NCBI GenBank assembly: GCA_963576735.1 | Contig: OY755178.1 | Coordinates: 2,232,001-2,296,000 of the forward strand | Direction: 5' to 3' | DNA: 64,000 bases | Source of the DNA: Bedellia somnulentella | Lineage: Eukaryota > Arthropoda > Insecta > Lepidoptera > Bedelliidae | Shown: positions 1 to 11,800 of the stretch, piece by piece | Layout of the letters: each line of letters starts with the position of its first letter | How positions within the stretch are numbered: the stretch's first letter is position 1 | The notes under the pieces: model-generated | Told to the model about the DNA's origin: nothing | The model's database searches: none | What the model saw: only the letters and a program-made list of their open reading frames with translations | Translations under genes and position numbers: made by a program

Positions 1-27
1 GCTTTGATATATATTCCTTAAAGTAAT

Positions 28-204
28 AAGAGGCGACTAAGGGTATAGGGGCTTTTCAAGTGATTATCGGCGATGTGGTTGGAGACCCGTCACCAAAAAC
101 ATTTATTATTACCATCTTTTCCCCACTCAATTCTCATTCCAAAGCTCTGGCTACCCCTTTTAGGGAATTATAGCCGTGAGTATATGTATGTATGTATCTA
201 TGTA
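28..204 (+). mobile_element. SINE A, 5'-truncated
   Basis: From TAAGAGGCGACTAAGGG to GCCGTGAGTATATGTATG. Its TATG tail is the insertion site of the TIR element that begins at 207. Confidence 0.8.
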
Positions 205-206
205 TA

Positions 207-1126
207 TGTCGTAGGATGATTTGATGTTTAGGTTTTTTGCAAAAAACCTAGGGATTTTGCAAAAATCCGGATAATTAGACAACGGTTATAATATTTTCTA
301 ATCTTACTAGGTTTTTTGCAAAAAAACTAGTTGGTTTAGTAAGATTGTACTTCTTTAATGCGGATTGGCTGATTTCTGATTGCTCGCCTACACTAATTCT
401 GATTGGTTCGTCATTGTGGTATTAAGATATTATAGCTAGGGTTATAAAGGGTAAGAAATGACAATACTTATTTGATACTAGGAATTAAATATATTTTTTA
501 CTCTTTTGTTGGAGTAAAATTACAATCACGTTCGGACATATTATACACAGATCAAGTTATCCCAAACTAAGTAACACTTGTATTATGGGATACTAACTCA
601 GCGATATATTTAAAATAATATATATGCTCATCACATAAATGTTGCTCTCAGCGGGGATCAAACCCGCAACCTCCAGACCGAAAAGCTAGTCACCTATCCA
701 CTCGGCCACGGACGTCTTCAATATAGGTAGGAACAATAAAGTAAGTACGTTTTAAATTGTAGTATTGAGGTATTATAGCTAGAGTTATAAAGGGAAATGA
801 CAATTCTATTTTTATACTCAGGAACTTTTTGTAACTAAAATAGAAATAAAAATCAAATTAAATGTAGGTAGGAACAATGAAGTAAGTACGTCTTAATTAA
901 CAACCAATCAGAGATGACGTGATTACGGGGCACTGGAATCGACCAATCAGTGTACAGTATTCATAAAAACTGACATTTCGTTTCGGAGTCATACTAAACC
1001 GACTAGTTTTTTTGCAAAAATCCTAGTAAGATTAGAAAATATTATAACCGTTGTCTAATTTTCCGGATTTTTGCAAAATCCCTAGGTTTTTTGCAAAAAA
1101 CCTAAACATCAAATCATCCTACGACA
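207..1126. mobile_element. 920-bp TIR element with tRNA-like core, copy 1
   Basis: Long inverted termini (about 125-135 bp) start TGTCGTAGGATG and end CATCCTACGACA; TATA stands on both sides (203-206 and 1127-1130), consistent with a 4-bp or TA target duplication. The termini carry smaller GGTTTTTTGCAAAAAACC palindromes. The interior holds a tRNA-like segment on the minus strand (about 645-716) but no ORF. A second copy is at 58827-59967. It lies in the tail of a SINE A. Superfamily not assigned. Confidence 0.82.
645..716 (-). other. tRNA-like sequence inside the TIR element, not a functional tRNA
   Basis: A-box-like TGGCCGAGTGGATAGG and a perfect T-arm GCGGG TTTGATC CCCGC, but the two acceptor strands do not pair. 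It is repeated in the other copy (59237-59312). Confidence 0.65.
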
Positions 1127-1613
1127 TATATATTCCTTGCTGTAGAAAAATAGCATACGAGACAAACAATATTAATCTATACTCATTTCTACTCCACTTT
1201 GATAACATGTTGACAGTTCATAAAATTTTATATATACATTATACGATGCGTGTGGGGCACTTAAAATAGATGGTAGTGTTTAATATGCATTTTTATTGAT
1301 TTTATGTACTTTATTGCATTAACTCTTCCGATAAGTGCGCAAAATTACAATAGAATCTGCTTGCGCTAATTTCATGAAAAGGTTATTTTGCGTCACGCAT
1401 TTAGATATAAAAATACAACAGTCATTCGTGTTTTGTGACATTATAATCATCATGACTATGATCAGCATTCTACGGTGTAAATACATATTTAATGTTTTAA
1501 GTGTTGAAGCGAAAGAGGTCGTATGAAATTCTAAGTTCTATAATAATTTCATTGTTGTCTATTCTTCTACATTAATATTACATAATTATATTATATTATT
1601 CTTCTACATAATT

Positions 1614-1667
1614 ATAACAAAATTTGATATATGTCATGTAAAAATTACATATATCAAATTTTGTTAT
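1614..1667. repeat. Perfect 21-bp inverted repeat
   Basis: Arms 1614-1634 and 1647-1667 (ATAACAAAATTTGATATATG type) around a 12-nt loop. May be a worn MITE or an AT-rich cruciform. Confidence 0.75.
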
Positions 1668-1703
1668 TTATTATTACTTCTGATTTTCACATGTGAACAA
1701 GTT

Positions 1704-1740
1704 GATTAAAATAAATTCTTAACTACAATTTATTTTAATC
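1704..1740. repeat. 14-bp inverted repeat
   Basis: GATTAAAATAAATT (1704-1717) and AATTTATTTTAATC (1727-1740), 9-nt loop. Confidence 0.7.
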
Positions 1741-2574
1741 TTTCATTTGCACATAAATCCACTGCATACTGCATATTAATGATAGCAGAGTGCTATCATA
1801 TTAAGCAATTAATAAAGTTCTCTGTATCCCTTGGAAGTTCTATTAACATAACTGTATGTTGCACTCACATAAAACAAAGATTAGAATATATACTAATGTA
1901 AATTGGCCTCAAAAATACGCAATAAATAACAATTTGGCATTTAGCAAAAGGCTTTATAAAAATATGTTCCAACAAAGTGATTCGATCCTTGTAAACATTA
2001 AAAACGACCTCTTAAATATAAAATGATTGTCAATTCATAGCACTATTTTGTTTACTAAATCACTTTTTTAAACTTGTGGTAACTTTACAAACATTATTAT
2101 GCAATTTATTATGACGATTAACTAGCTTCGTATTAAATACTATTATTATATTTGGCATTTTAAAATATTTCCTATAAATAACTAAGGAAGACCTATTGAA
2201 TACTTGTAAAAATATTGATGGATTTTTACTTGCTGTTTTATTTTAATTCAACTAAATGAAAGTAACATCATATTGTCAAGTCTTTAAATATTTTTATACT
2301 AAAATTGGAATTTCGGTTGTGGCCATTTATGGTCGTTTTAGTGCAATAATGAAGCCTCGTGATTTGAATGAAAAATATAGTATAAAATGAATACTTCAAC
2401 GATTTTGGGTTAATACATCATATATTGAACAAAACGTTGAAAAAAATATCTTATAAAGTTAAAGTCCAAATAAACTTTAATAACTATGAATTATTAGCAG
2501 ATGACACCTCCTATCTGCCATTCACCCATATCCCTACCAAACACCATATATAACTTTCCAGTCAATTCCTTTCA

Positions 2575-2819
2575 TTATTCCAATTCATTCAACCTAGAAT
2601 TAGACCCGCGCCAGCTGAAAGAACTATCGGTATCTCCATCTTCTGCTCTCTTCTCTTCTATATGCTGACTCAATCTAGAACTTTCTAGAAGAGAATGGTT
2701 CAGTCTGGAACTGTTAAATACGAATCCGGCATTCGACGGCTTCCGGATATTGGAGTCGTGAAGATATTTCCACGTGTGGCTGTCGGGCTCGAAGTCTTCT
2801 TTTGGGTTGTAAAACCATT
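2575..2819 (-). CDS. TMC exon 14 (last, stop codon)
   Basis: Encodes residues 676-756 and TAA (complement of 2575-2577). It begins EWFYNPKEDFEPDSHTWKYL and ends in a Ser/Arg/Glu-rich cytosolic tail. The acceptor ATTTCAG gives the phase required by exon 13. No clear AATAAA lies directly downstream; TTTATT on the plus strand near 2236 is a possible polyadenylation signal. Confidence 0.85.
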
Positions 2820-5800
2820 CTGAAATTGAAATTGAAATGTAGGTATTTGATTTAATACATGTTCGTTAACTACTTAGTACTAAAACTACATAGTTTTGGC
2901 AAATTATTTTTACACTATACAATGTATAGTAATTATTTTTTGGAATATTGCTTTTACAATTTAAATTCATTAAGGCATATGTCTTCATCGTAGATGAGTT
3001 TATCGTAGAATACAAAATATAGTATTTTAGAAACCAGTTAAAACCAGAACTGTTTTGTAAAAGTTACAAAATGTGTGATACTTCGATCATATATACCAAA
3101 TTCAACGCACAAAAGTGGACCGCGAGAATGACAAGACTGTTTGACAATATTGATTTTTCTACTCCAACTTACCGCATTTTCTTAAGCGCTATTATTTATT
3201 GCAAGATCTAGCGCGACTGTCAGTGTAACAGTGCTTACCATATAAAAAAAAACACTGTTTGGCCGGGCCATTTTTTGTTGGTGTATCTTTGGTAAATTTG
3301 ATCGAAGGTGTGATAAAATAACTAATAAATAAAAAATGATAAATATTGATTGTTGTAAAAAAGATAAAACTACTTCATCTAAAATATGAAAGTACTAATC
3401 GAAATTACTTTCTAGCTACACATGCAACTTGTGAAATATATGGAGCAAAATATAACTTACATTGATACACAAAAAAGCAGCACAAATGAATGAAATAATA
3501 AGCAAAAATGAAGCCAAAAACCATGTAAACACCCATATAAATGCATTTAGTTAAAGCTAAATAAATGATATTTTACACAATACAAATACATTAATTTTAA
3601 ATATTTGAAAGGTTTTTTTATATAAGCCAATTTTCAAAAGCTTTGGAACATTGGAAGATAATAATGAACTAATTGAGTTTTTATAATTTAGAATTATAAT
3701 ATTATTGGCAGTTTCATCGCCACAAAACTTAATCGAAAATTAAAAGTATAATTTAATCATCCTAGTAGTGAATTTACTTACTTACTTATACTCACGCCCA
3801 TTATTCCCATTGGGGTAGGCAGAGACTATCGATCGCCACTTAGTACGATCTTGACAAACCTCTCTTGCTTCTCTTACATTCATTATTCTGCTCATACCTG
3901 CTCTTTTTTTCTTCTCACTTCTAGAGAGGATGGATGAAAATAAAGTAGCGAAAGAGATATATAGAGCCAATGTGGATGGGATTGTTAGTAGAGGACAGCC
4001 TCGTAAAACGTTTCTTGACCAGATAGAAAACGTTCTTATAAAGGCGGGGGTCCGAAGTGAGAATAGTGAATTTAGGAAAACAAATAAGGGTTACATCCGC
4101 CACGCTTTTAATAAGGTGCAGGTTTAATTTATGCTATATAGCCAATTGTATTAGATCATTGATTGCCAGAGGAAGACATGATCTAAAATCTTAAAAAGTC
4201 AAAAAACAATGCTCATAGAAGGGAATGTATTTGAACACTCATAAATGGAGACGAGGCGAAAAGTATGTAAGGATCGTAGTAGTCGCATCGCAGAGAGTCT
4301 ATCTTAAACCTGTTTCTATTGGGTTTAGTTTCCAAAAATTTGCTATGTAGCGCCGGCTTAGAATAGCGCTACCCCGTTTCTACCGGTGGGTGTGCGTAAG
4401 AGGCGACAAACGGTATTGGGGCTTTTAAGGGATTTTTGGGCGATGCGGTTGGAGACCCATCACCAACAACCTTTATTACACCATCTTTTCCCCACTCAAC
4501 TTTCCAAAAGTGGCTGAGGGATTTCTAATTCCTTGGCTCTGGCTACCCCTTCTAGGGAATTACAGCCGTGAGTATGTATGTTCTATTGGGGTAGACAGAG
4601 ACTATCAATCGCCACTTTGTACGACCCTAGGCTAAGTGTCCATACGCTAACATATGTTTGATAAGTACCATTAGTTCAATAAGCTTTTATTATATTTGCA
4701 TGTGTATATGCCAAAAAAAAATTGTAGAGTTTCTTTCAACCGTTAGAAAAGTAAAAAAAAGTAATTTATCTATAAAATGAAATAGTATTTTCTAAGGTTT
4801 TCACGATTGCTTTTAAAATTAAAACAACTATTGATTTTCGGATATTTAAATCGCGTGTTATTACATTGTTTTTAAAGCACGACGTTTCGAAAACTTTACA
4901 GTTATCATAGTCACGGGAAGACTGTCTTGCAATTGATTACTTCTGACATATTGGAATCCTTCTGACATATTGGAATTGCCTGTGGCATCTTTTAAAAAGG
5001 CAATTAAAGCAATGCTTTTAAAGAAACCTTACAACAGTGTTAAAGATTTTTCAAACGACAAGGACCCAACCCACATTACTGTGTCTGTAAAGCTATAAAT
5101 CTTCCCTCGTTATTCCCAGGAATAATTGTCTGGTGAGGATTTCTTTCTTACGTTATGTGATTGGTTTTAGTGATGGACAATTTAGTTAAAATATGTCAAA
5201 CTAGCGTTTGGTTTGGTCGCATAGAAAATCTTTTATAAAGTACAAACCATATTTTGAAAAAATGAAAAAATGTGAATGTAAAGAGTTTCTTTGTTGCTTC
5301 TTCTCTTTACGAACACCTTCCGAAGCAACGGATTAATGATAAATTTAAAAAATTTGACGTTCAAAATATGTTAGTTTTTAACTTAATTTAAAAAAATAAA
5401 CTTTTTTACTTTTTTTATTAAAATATCCGAAAATCAATAGTTGTTTTAGTTTAACAACCGTGATAGCCCAGTGGGTAGAACACTCGCTTATCGTGCAAAC
5501 GACTAGTGTTCAAATCCTGGGTCGGGCCTACACCAATTTGTCTTTTCTAAAGACATACGTGTGGTTAATTTATCATGGTTGTTAACGGTGAGGGAAAACA
5601 TCGTGAGGAAACCCACATGGCTGAGTTGTACTTAGTCATGTGACAGTGTATTCGTACAAAACGGCGATAGGCCTGCCCCCTATCACGTGAGTACACTGTC
5701 CATGCAAAACGTGGGTACTCTTAACACCAGGTGACAAAGTCACGTGATGTTCAGAAGTATTAGTACCTCTGCCAACCCCTTCGGGGATATTTGGCGTGAA

Positions 5801-8800
5801 CGTTTATGTTATGTTATGTTTTAATTTTAAAAGAAATGTTATTTGCGGTTGTGAGTTTGTACAAAGCATGCAAGAAAATACATATAACGTAAAAATCTTT
5901 ACCTCCATTGGACACCTTGGTTATAGCTTTCAGCAGGAAATCCTTATCCTTGGCTTCGATCACCAGCATTTGTCGGAGGATCTGCACCATAGACCTTTGT
6001 GCCCGCGACTTTGCTCGCATGAAGTACACCCACGAACTGTGAATATATAAGTCAATAAAATTCCCCGGCTTCGCTCGGATGGTGACAATTATTTTTTGTT
6101 GCTTACCCCCAACGATATTCAGCGTGATGATATATGTGGTCTATGTTGCTTCTGAATGTTTTCTCTATATTTGTGTTAATTTTTGAAATCGGTTAAGTTG
6201 CTGCGGAGCCTTTTCATTACCGACATACTAACAAATCTTCCCCCTTTTTGATATTATAAAAAAATCCTATGTCCTTTTTCTGGTTCTAAGCTACCTTTTC
6301 ACCAAATCTCATACAAATCGGTTCATTCCGTCTTGAGTTATAAATAGTGTAACTAACACCAATTTCTTATATATATATATACATAAATTTATTCGTAGAC
6401 GCTGAGACATTTTGAAGAAATTGTAAAGCTTTTGATTAATGTCTGGCATGTTTTCCTGTTTTTTAATTTTAAAACAAATTATTTTTAAAGCCAAAACCCT
6501 TCTAGTGATAAACTCTTATACATCGACTTTCTGCGATTCGGCAACTCACACTGAGTGAGTCACTCAAATCAAATAAGTTTACTGTCATAAACCAAAGAAC
6601 TGACCACAAACTCAGCATCAGAAACCCCAGCATACCCGGCCTTGTGACTAACGATATCAGTGACCGAATAAACGGTTTGTTGGACAACCCATTCACTATC
6701 ACCGCAACCAAGTATTTTTGTATCGTTTCAACGATGAACACAAATACATTTTCATTCTGTTAAAACCAAAATACTCACCACAAACCAAGCATCAAGAACC
6801 CCAGCACCCCTGGTCTGGTAGTGAACGATACCAGTGACCGAATGAACGGATAGTTGGACAACGCGTTCACTATGACTGCGAACACGAACGATTTATTTTG
6901 TTCTGTTTAATCTAATTTTAAAATATTTAATCGAAATAACTCACCACAAACCAAGCATCAAGAACCCCAGCACCCCTGGTCTGGTAGTGAACGATATCAG
7001 TGACCGAATGAAAGGATAGTTAGACAACGCGTCCACTATCACTGCGAACACGAACGAGTAGCTTGTGAACGGGCCGCATTGCTTTGACGGTATTCTGTGA
7101 ATGGTTGTGGAAAAAAATTATTTAATGAAGTGTCGAAGAAATCTTTGCTCCTAGTGGTACCATATACTAAGTCATCATGGATCTTTCAATAGTTTCAAAT
7201 ACAGCGGCGCCGTGCTATATTGACCATTACTGTATATATTTATAACTGGATTTTTTTCTTGATTGCTTGTACTTTTATATTTTTTACCCCATTTCACTTT
7301 GTCAGGATGATGTTGTTAATATATTTACCAAACAGGTGATGATTTTCTGGGTATGAATTTTACATGAGGTTTTGTCACATATACATATTTATATAACCAA
7401 TGAAACCCGCGCAATTTATACGAATCTATTGAAATCTTGTTTCTTTAAAATCAGTTTAGTCATTTAAGTGCTACGGTGTAACATTATATACATACATAGA
7501 CTACCATCAATCTTTAGAGGCTCTCTCTGCATAAATAGGCTAGTTGACTAAATTTCAATAACTGCTTAATAATTTAGCTTATTAGGCATTTTATCGAAAA
7601 AAAATGTTTATTTATTTTTAATAGAGCGTTTTCATTATAAATTTAGCGTTTTAAAAAACTAATTTCAATTTGGTTCCAAAACGCACAAGACTGTCATGGC
7701 GTCTTGAATGACGTCACGCCGTGCGAAACAAACCAAAGAGCGATCGTGTCTTCGTACGTTATAGCTAGTTTTTATCGTTTAAAAATGAATTTCTCATATT
7801 ATAAGTACTGTATAGTGCCCCATTGTGATAGCACGACTTTAACAACGCCAATCAAGTTATTTATATATGTTCCAAACAATGGAGAAATACGGAAAGTGGT
7901 TAAAACTTGCAAGAAGAGATGATGTTCATTCTTTATCAACAGGTTCAAGAATGTATTTTTGTGAAGATCATTTTGATGTATGTATTTCACACAATACAAT
8001 CTTTTACTTTATTCGAGCAAACTAGATGTGTTTTGTAGAATCCATACATACATACATACATATACTCACGGCTATATTTCCCTAGAAGGGGTAAGCAGAG
8101 CTAAGGAATTATAAATTCCTCAGCCACTTTTGGAAGTTGAGTGGGGAAAAGATGGTAAAAAAAAAGGTTTTTGGTGATGGGTCTCCAACCGCATTGCCCA
8201 AAAATCCAATAAAAAGCCCCAATACCCTTAGTCGCCTCTTACGACACACGTGGGTAGAAAAGGGTAGCGACATTCTAAGCCGGCACTACACGGCAAATTG
8301 TAGAATTCAGGTTAAGTTGTTTCACTTTTAGAAGTGAACGTTTTATTTTAGTTCTAATAATGTTACAAACATACTCATTTTATTATTCTAGTTGCCAAAT
8401 GATATGATAAATTACATGGAGTACCATATGAAGGGAACAGTATCACAAGTGCGCATGAAACCAGGTTATATGCCTAGTAAATTTGGATGTCAAGAAGACA
8501 GAAGAAAACGAACATGCAGCAGTACAGAACGGCTATATATTCTAAAGAAACAAAGAAAGATGATAATAGAAGAGTGTCTGAATGAATCGAAAGAAAGTTT
8601 TACTCCAAGTGTTGTATCAATTTTCTTGCAAAATGTACGTCAAAACATTAAATCCTTGTGTACCGAACTGAAATGTCTCATAGCATTTATGCTTATAATA
8701 AATATTTTATATTTACAAGGAAGTTTTAACATTGTGAAATTCAGATGAGCAAAAGTCACTGTTCGACGCGAAAAAATTTCCAAGCATAACGGCATCGACT

Positions 8801-11800
8801 CTGGCCAAATTATTACTGTCTGCTTTGCTGAATCCCGATTCCATGGTTAATTCTTTCAAATTATAATCAGCAAAAACTGTATCAACTTGATATTAGTTGT
8901 TAAAAACCAAAATTTTATCAAGAACCGGTAGTGATACTCGCAACGTCAAAGACACGATTGGAGTTTCGCACGGCGTGACGTAACGCTTTCTGATTGGTGT
9001 TCACTGTCACGTGACTAAAGGTTGCATTTTACGAAATTTATTTTTTAAAAATATTATTAATCTGTAACGTTTTTAATAATTAAAATTGTTTGTTATATTC
9101 TCCATAATATAATTAATCATTATTAACCCCTATCCATTATATTCATTCTTAATGGACACAAGCCTATTCTACTACAACTGCCTTCTTCCATATACATACG
9201 TACATATGCTCACGGCTATAATTCTCAAGAAGGGGTAGCCAGAGCCAAGGAATTATAAATTCCTCAGCCTTATTTTGGAAGTTGAGTGGGGAAAAGGCGG
9301 TAAAATAAAGGTTTTTGGTGATGGGTCTCCAACCGCATCGCCCAAAAATCCAATTGAAAATCCCAATACCCTTAGTCGCCTCCTACGACACCCGTGGGTA
9401 GAAAGGGGTAGCGACATTCTAAGCCGGCTCTACGCGCTTCTTTCATATACATGATAAATTAACAACAAGACAGTTCGATATACCAACTTACCCCATAAAA
9501 AGTGATCCGATAGCAAACAGCGTGATGAACAAAGACAACGTGACCAAGATGTACATCACAGTTTGCGTCTGCGCAGCTCTCCACACCTGCGCATAAATTA
9601 TTTTATTTATTTTTTAGGCAAAAGAATACTATAAAAAACCTTTTGGGGTATACCTTTTTAGGGGTTTTGCCCCTAAAATGGTATACCGAGCTTGAGAACA
9701 AATAAATTTGAAAAGATAAAAGGCAAAATATTGTTCGGTAAAGAATCATTGAAAGAAAGGATCATTGGTAATTAGATAATGAATGGTGAATATAACGCAC
9801 TCGCTGGGTTAGTCGTAACTTTATTTCTTACTTTTGTAAACAAATCACTTGAGTGCTCGGCGGAAGAAATTTAATTGTATTTTGCAAACACTGTTGATCT
9901 GCCAAGCTTGTTGGGCGTCGATGTTTATATACTTTATTGCTGATAGCAAACCTAGTTATATCAAAAAGACTTTTCCTCTACTTGGAATAAAAAGTGGGTT
10001 TGCAATTGTCGACGTAATTACTAAGATTCAATTACATTGAAAAATCTTATAAATATACTTGGAGAAAATGGCAATGATGCATAAAATACAATCAGTAAAG
10101 ATCATCCTTTTATTATCAAAATACATACTCACGGTTATAAATCCCTAGAAGAGGTAGTTTTGGAAGTGAAGTATGGAAAAGGGGATAAAATAAAGGTTGT
10201 TGGTGGTGGATCTTGAACCGCATCGCCCAAAAAACAATTAAAAATACCCAATACCATTACTCGCCTCCTACGTTCAACCACGGGAAGAAACGGGGTAGTG
10301 CTATTCTAAGCCGACACTACACAGCTTTCTTTTCTTATCAAGTCGGTTAAAAAGTAAACAAACCTTTCTAGCCGGCAAACAGGCCCGCATAGCGACTTCT
10401 TTCTTCACATAAAACATGAGCAGAAACTTCGCCACTACGGCACATACCAATAAGGGTGAAAATAGCATGCCGAACCAGAGCACTGCTTGGTTGTATATGA
10501 GAGATAGCGAATTGTATGCTATATCGAACTCTGGTGGAGATCCTATGGATTTTAACCTGAAATTAAGTATGGAATTTATAATATTAGCTTTTTTTTTCTT
10601 TCTTTTCTTTATCTCTTTTGCCTTAATTAAGGGGTTCCACGCGAGATGGATGATCTCTGATTTATTGATTCGGGGTTGACAGAATAACTATTTTGTCAAG
10701 TTTGAGAAAAAGAACTTAGTTACATCGATCTTTTCAGATATTATTCTAACGACGGAACTAAATCACTGCGTCTTTTTTGAGTCATGTGTATACATACATA
10801 TACTCAAGCCATAAGTTCTGATTGGTGTAGGCGGAGACTATGGATCTCCACCTTGTACAATCCTGGCAATATACTTAAAGTGCACCATATTTTGGTTGTA
10901 ATATAGTCAGTACAGTCACTATGGAGACCATTAGGGAGACCAACGTCCATCAGTGGGTGTCAATTGACTAGTAATGAAAATAAATTGAGATAAAATAATT
11001 AAATAACACAACAAAAAAACAAAATAAAACTTACTTATACATATAGCCTCTGATAGTTTCAAACAATGGCAAGCAAACTAAAGAAACAAATGCATCAAGC
11101 AAAACTAAACGGTACATCTCTTGACCGAATGAGGTTTCCCAACACTACAAGAACAAAAAAAATTATGATAAATAAAAAAATAAAAAAAAAGCACGGAAGT
11201 AATGAGTAGTAACTTTTAAGACTGCGAAATCCCAAAATATGACATTAGACTAGTGTCAATTTTAACTTCTCCGTGGAATAGACAGATCAACTAAAGAAAA
11301 TGAGAGGTTACTTAGGCGATTAAGTTGCAAAACCAGTTGTGTTCCAAAAATGTTTAGTGATGTGAATTGAAAAACTACTTTTATTTACCATGTGTTTATT
11401 TCATAGAATTTGCTTAATATTTTAATTGCCGTGTAGTGCCGGCTTAGAATGTCGCTACCCCTTTCTACCCACGGGTGTCGTAAGAGGCGACTAAGGGTAT
11501 CGGGGCTTTTTATTGGATTTTTGGGCGGTGTGGTTGGAGACCCATCACCAAAAACCTCTATTTTACCGCCTTTTCCCCACTCAACTTCCAAAAGTGGCTG
11601 AGGAATTTATAATTCCTTGGCTCTGGCTACCCCTTTTAGGGAATTATAGCCGTGAGTATATGTATGTATGCTTAATATATAGGTTTAGTGATAAGAAACA
11701 AAGTATTATTATAAATCTCCAGCTATATGAGGTTTTGTGTCAAAATATCTATTGAAAACTTACGTTTGTATTTTTATAGATCCAAAAGTATAGTATAAGA

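Larger units (their letters stand above)
1131..2574. other. AT-rich sequence downstream of the TMC gene, no gene seen
   Basis: Short ORFs only. Contains two near-perfect hairpins (1614-1667 and 1704-1740). Could include the TMC 3' UTR at its right end. Confidence 0.6.
7711..8981 (+). mobile_element. P-element-like (THAP) transposon remnant, subterminal repeats
   Basis: Bounded by 19-bp inverted repeats ACGTCACGCCGTGCGAAAC (7711-7729) and its complement (8963-8981); the true ends probably lie further out (about 7600 and 9080) but were not resolved. It contains a THAP-domain gene start and lacks the catalytic transposase part. Lies in intron 11 of the TMC gene, antisense. Confidence 0.6.

Noticed and set aside
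6779..6890. Mutually exclusive alternative exon of the TMC gene
   Set aside because: No acceptor gives the phase needed after exon 11, and the CGPF part of the exon is absent.
10416..10679. 87-codon plus-strand ORF
   Set aside because: It is the antisense shadow of TMC exon 10.
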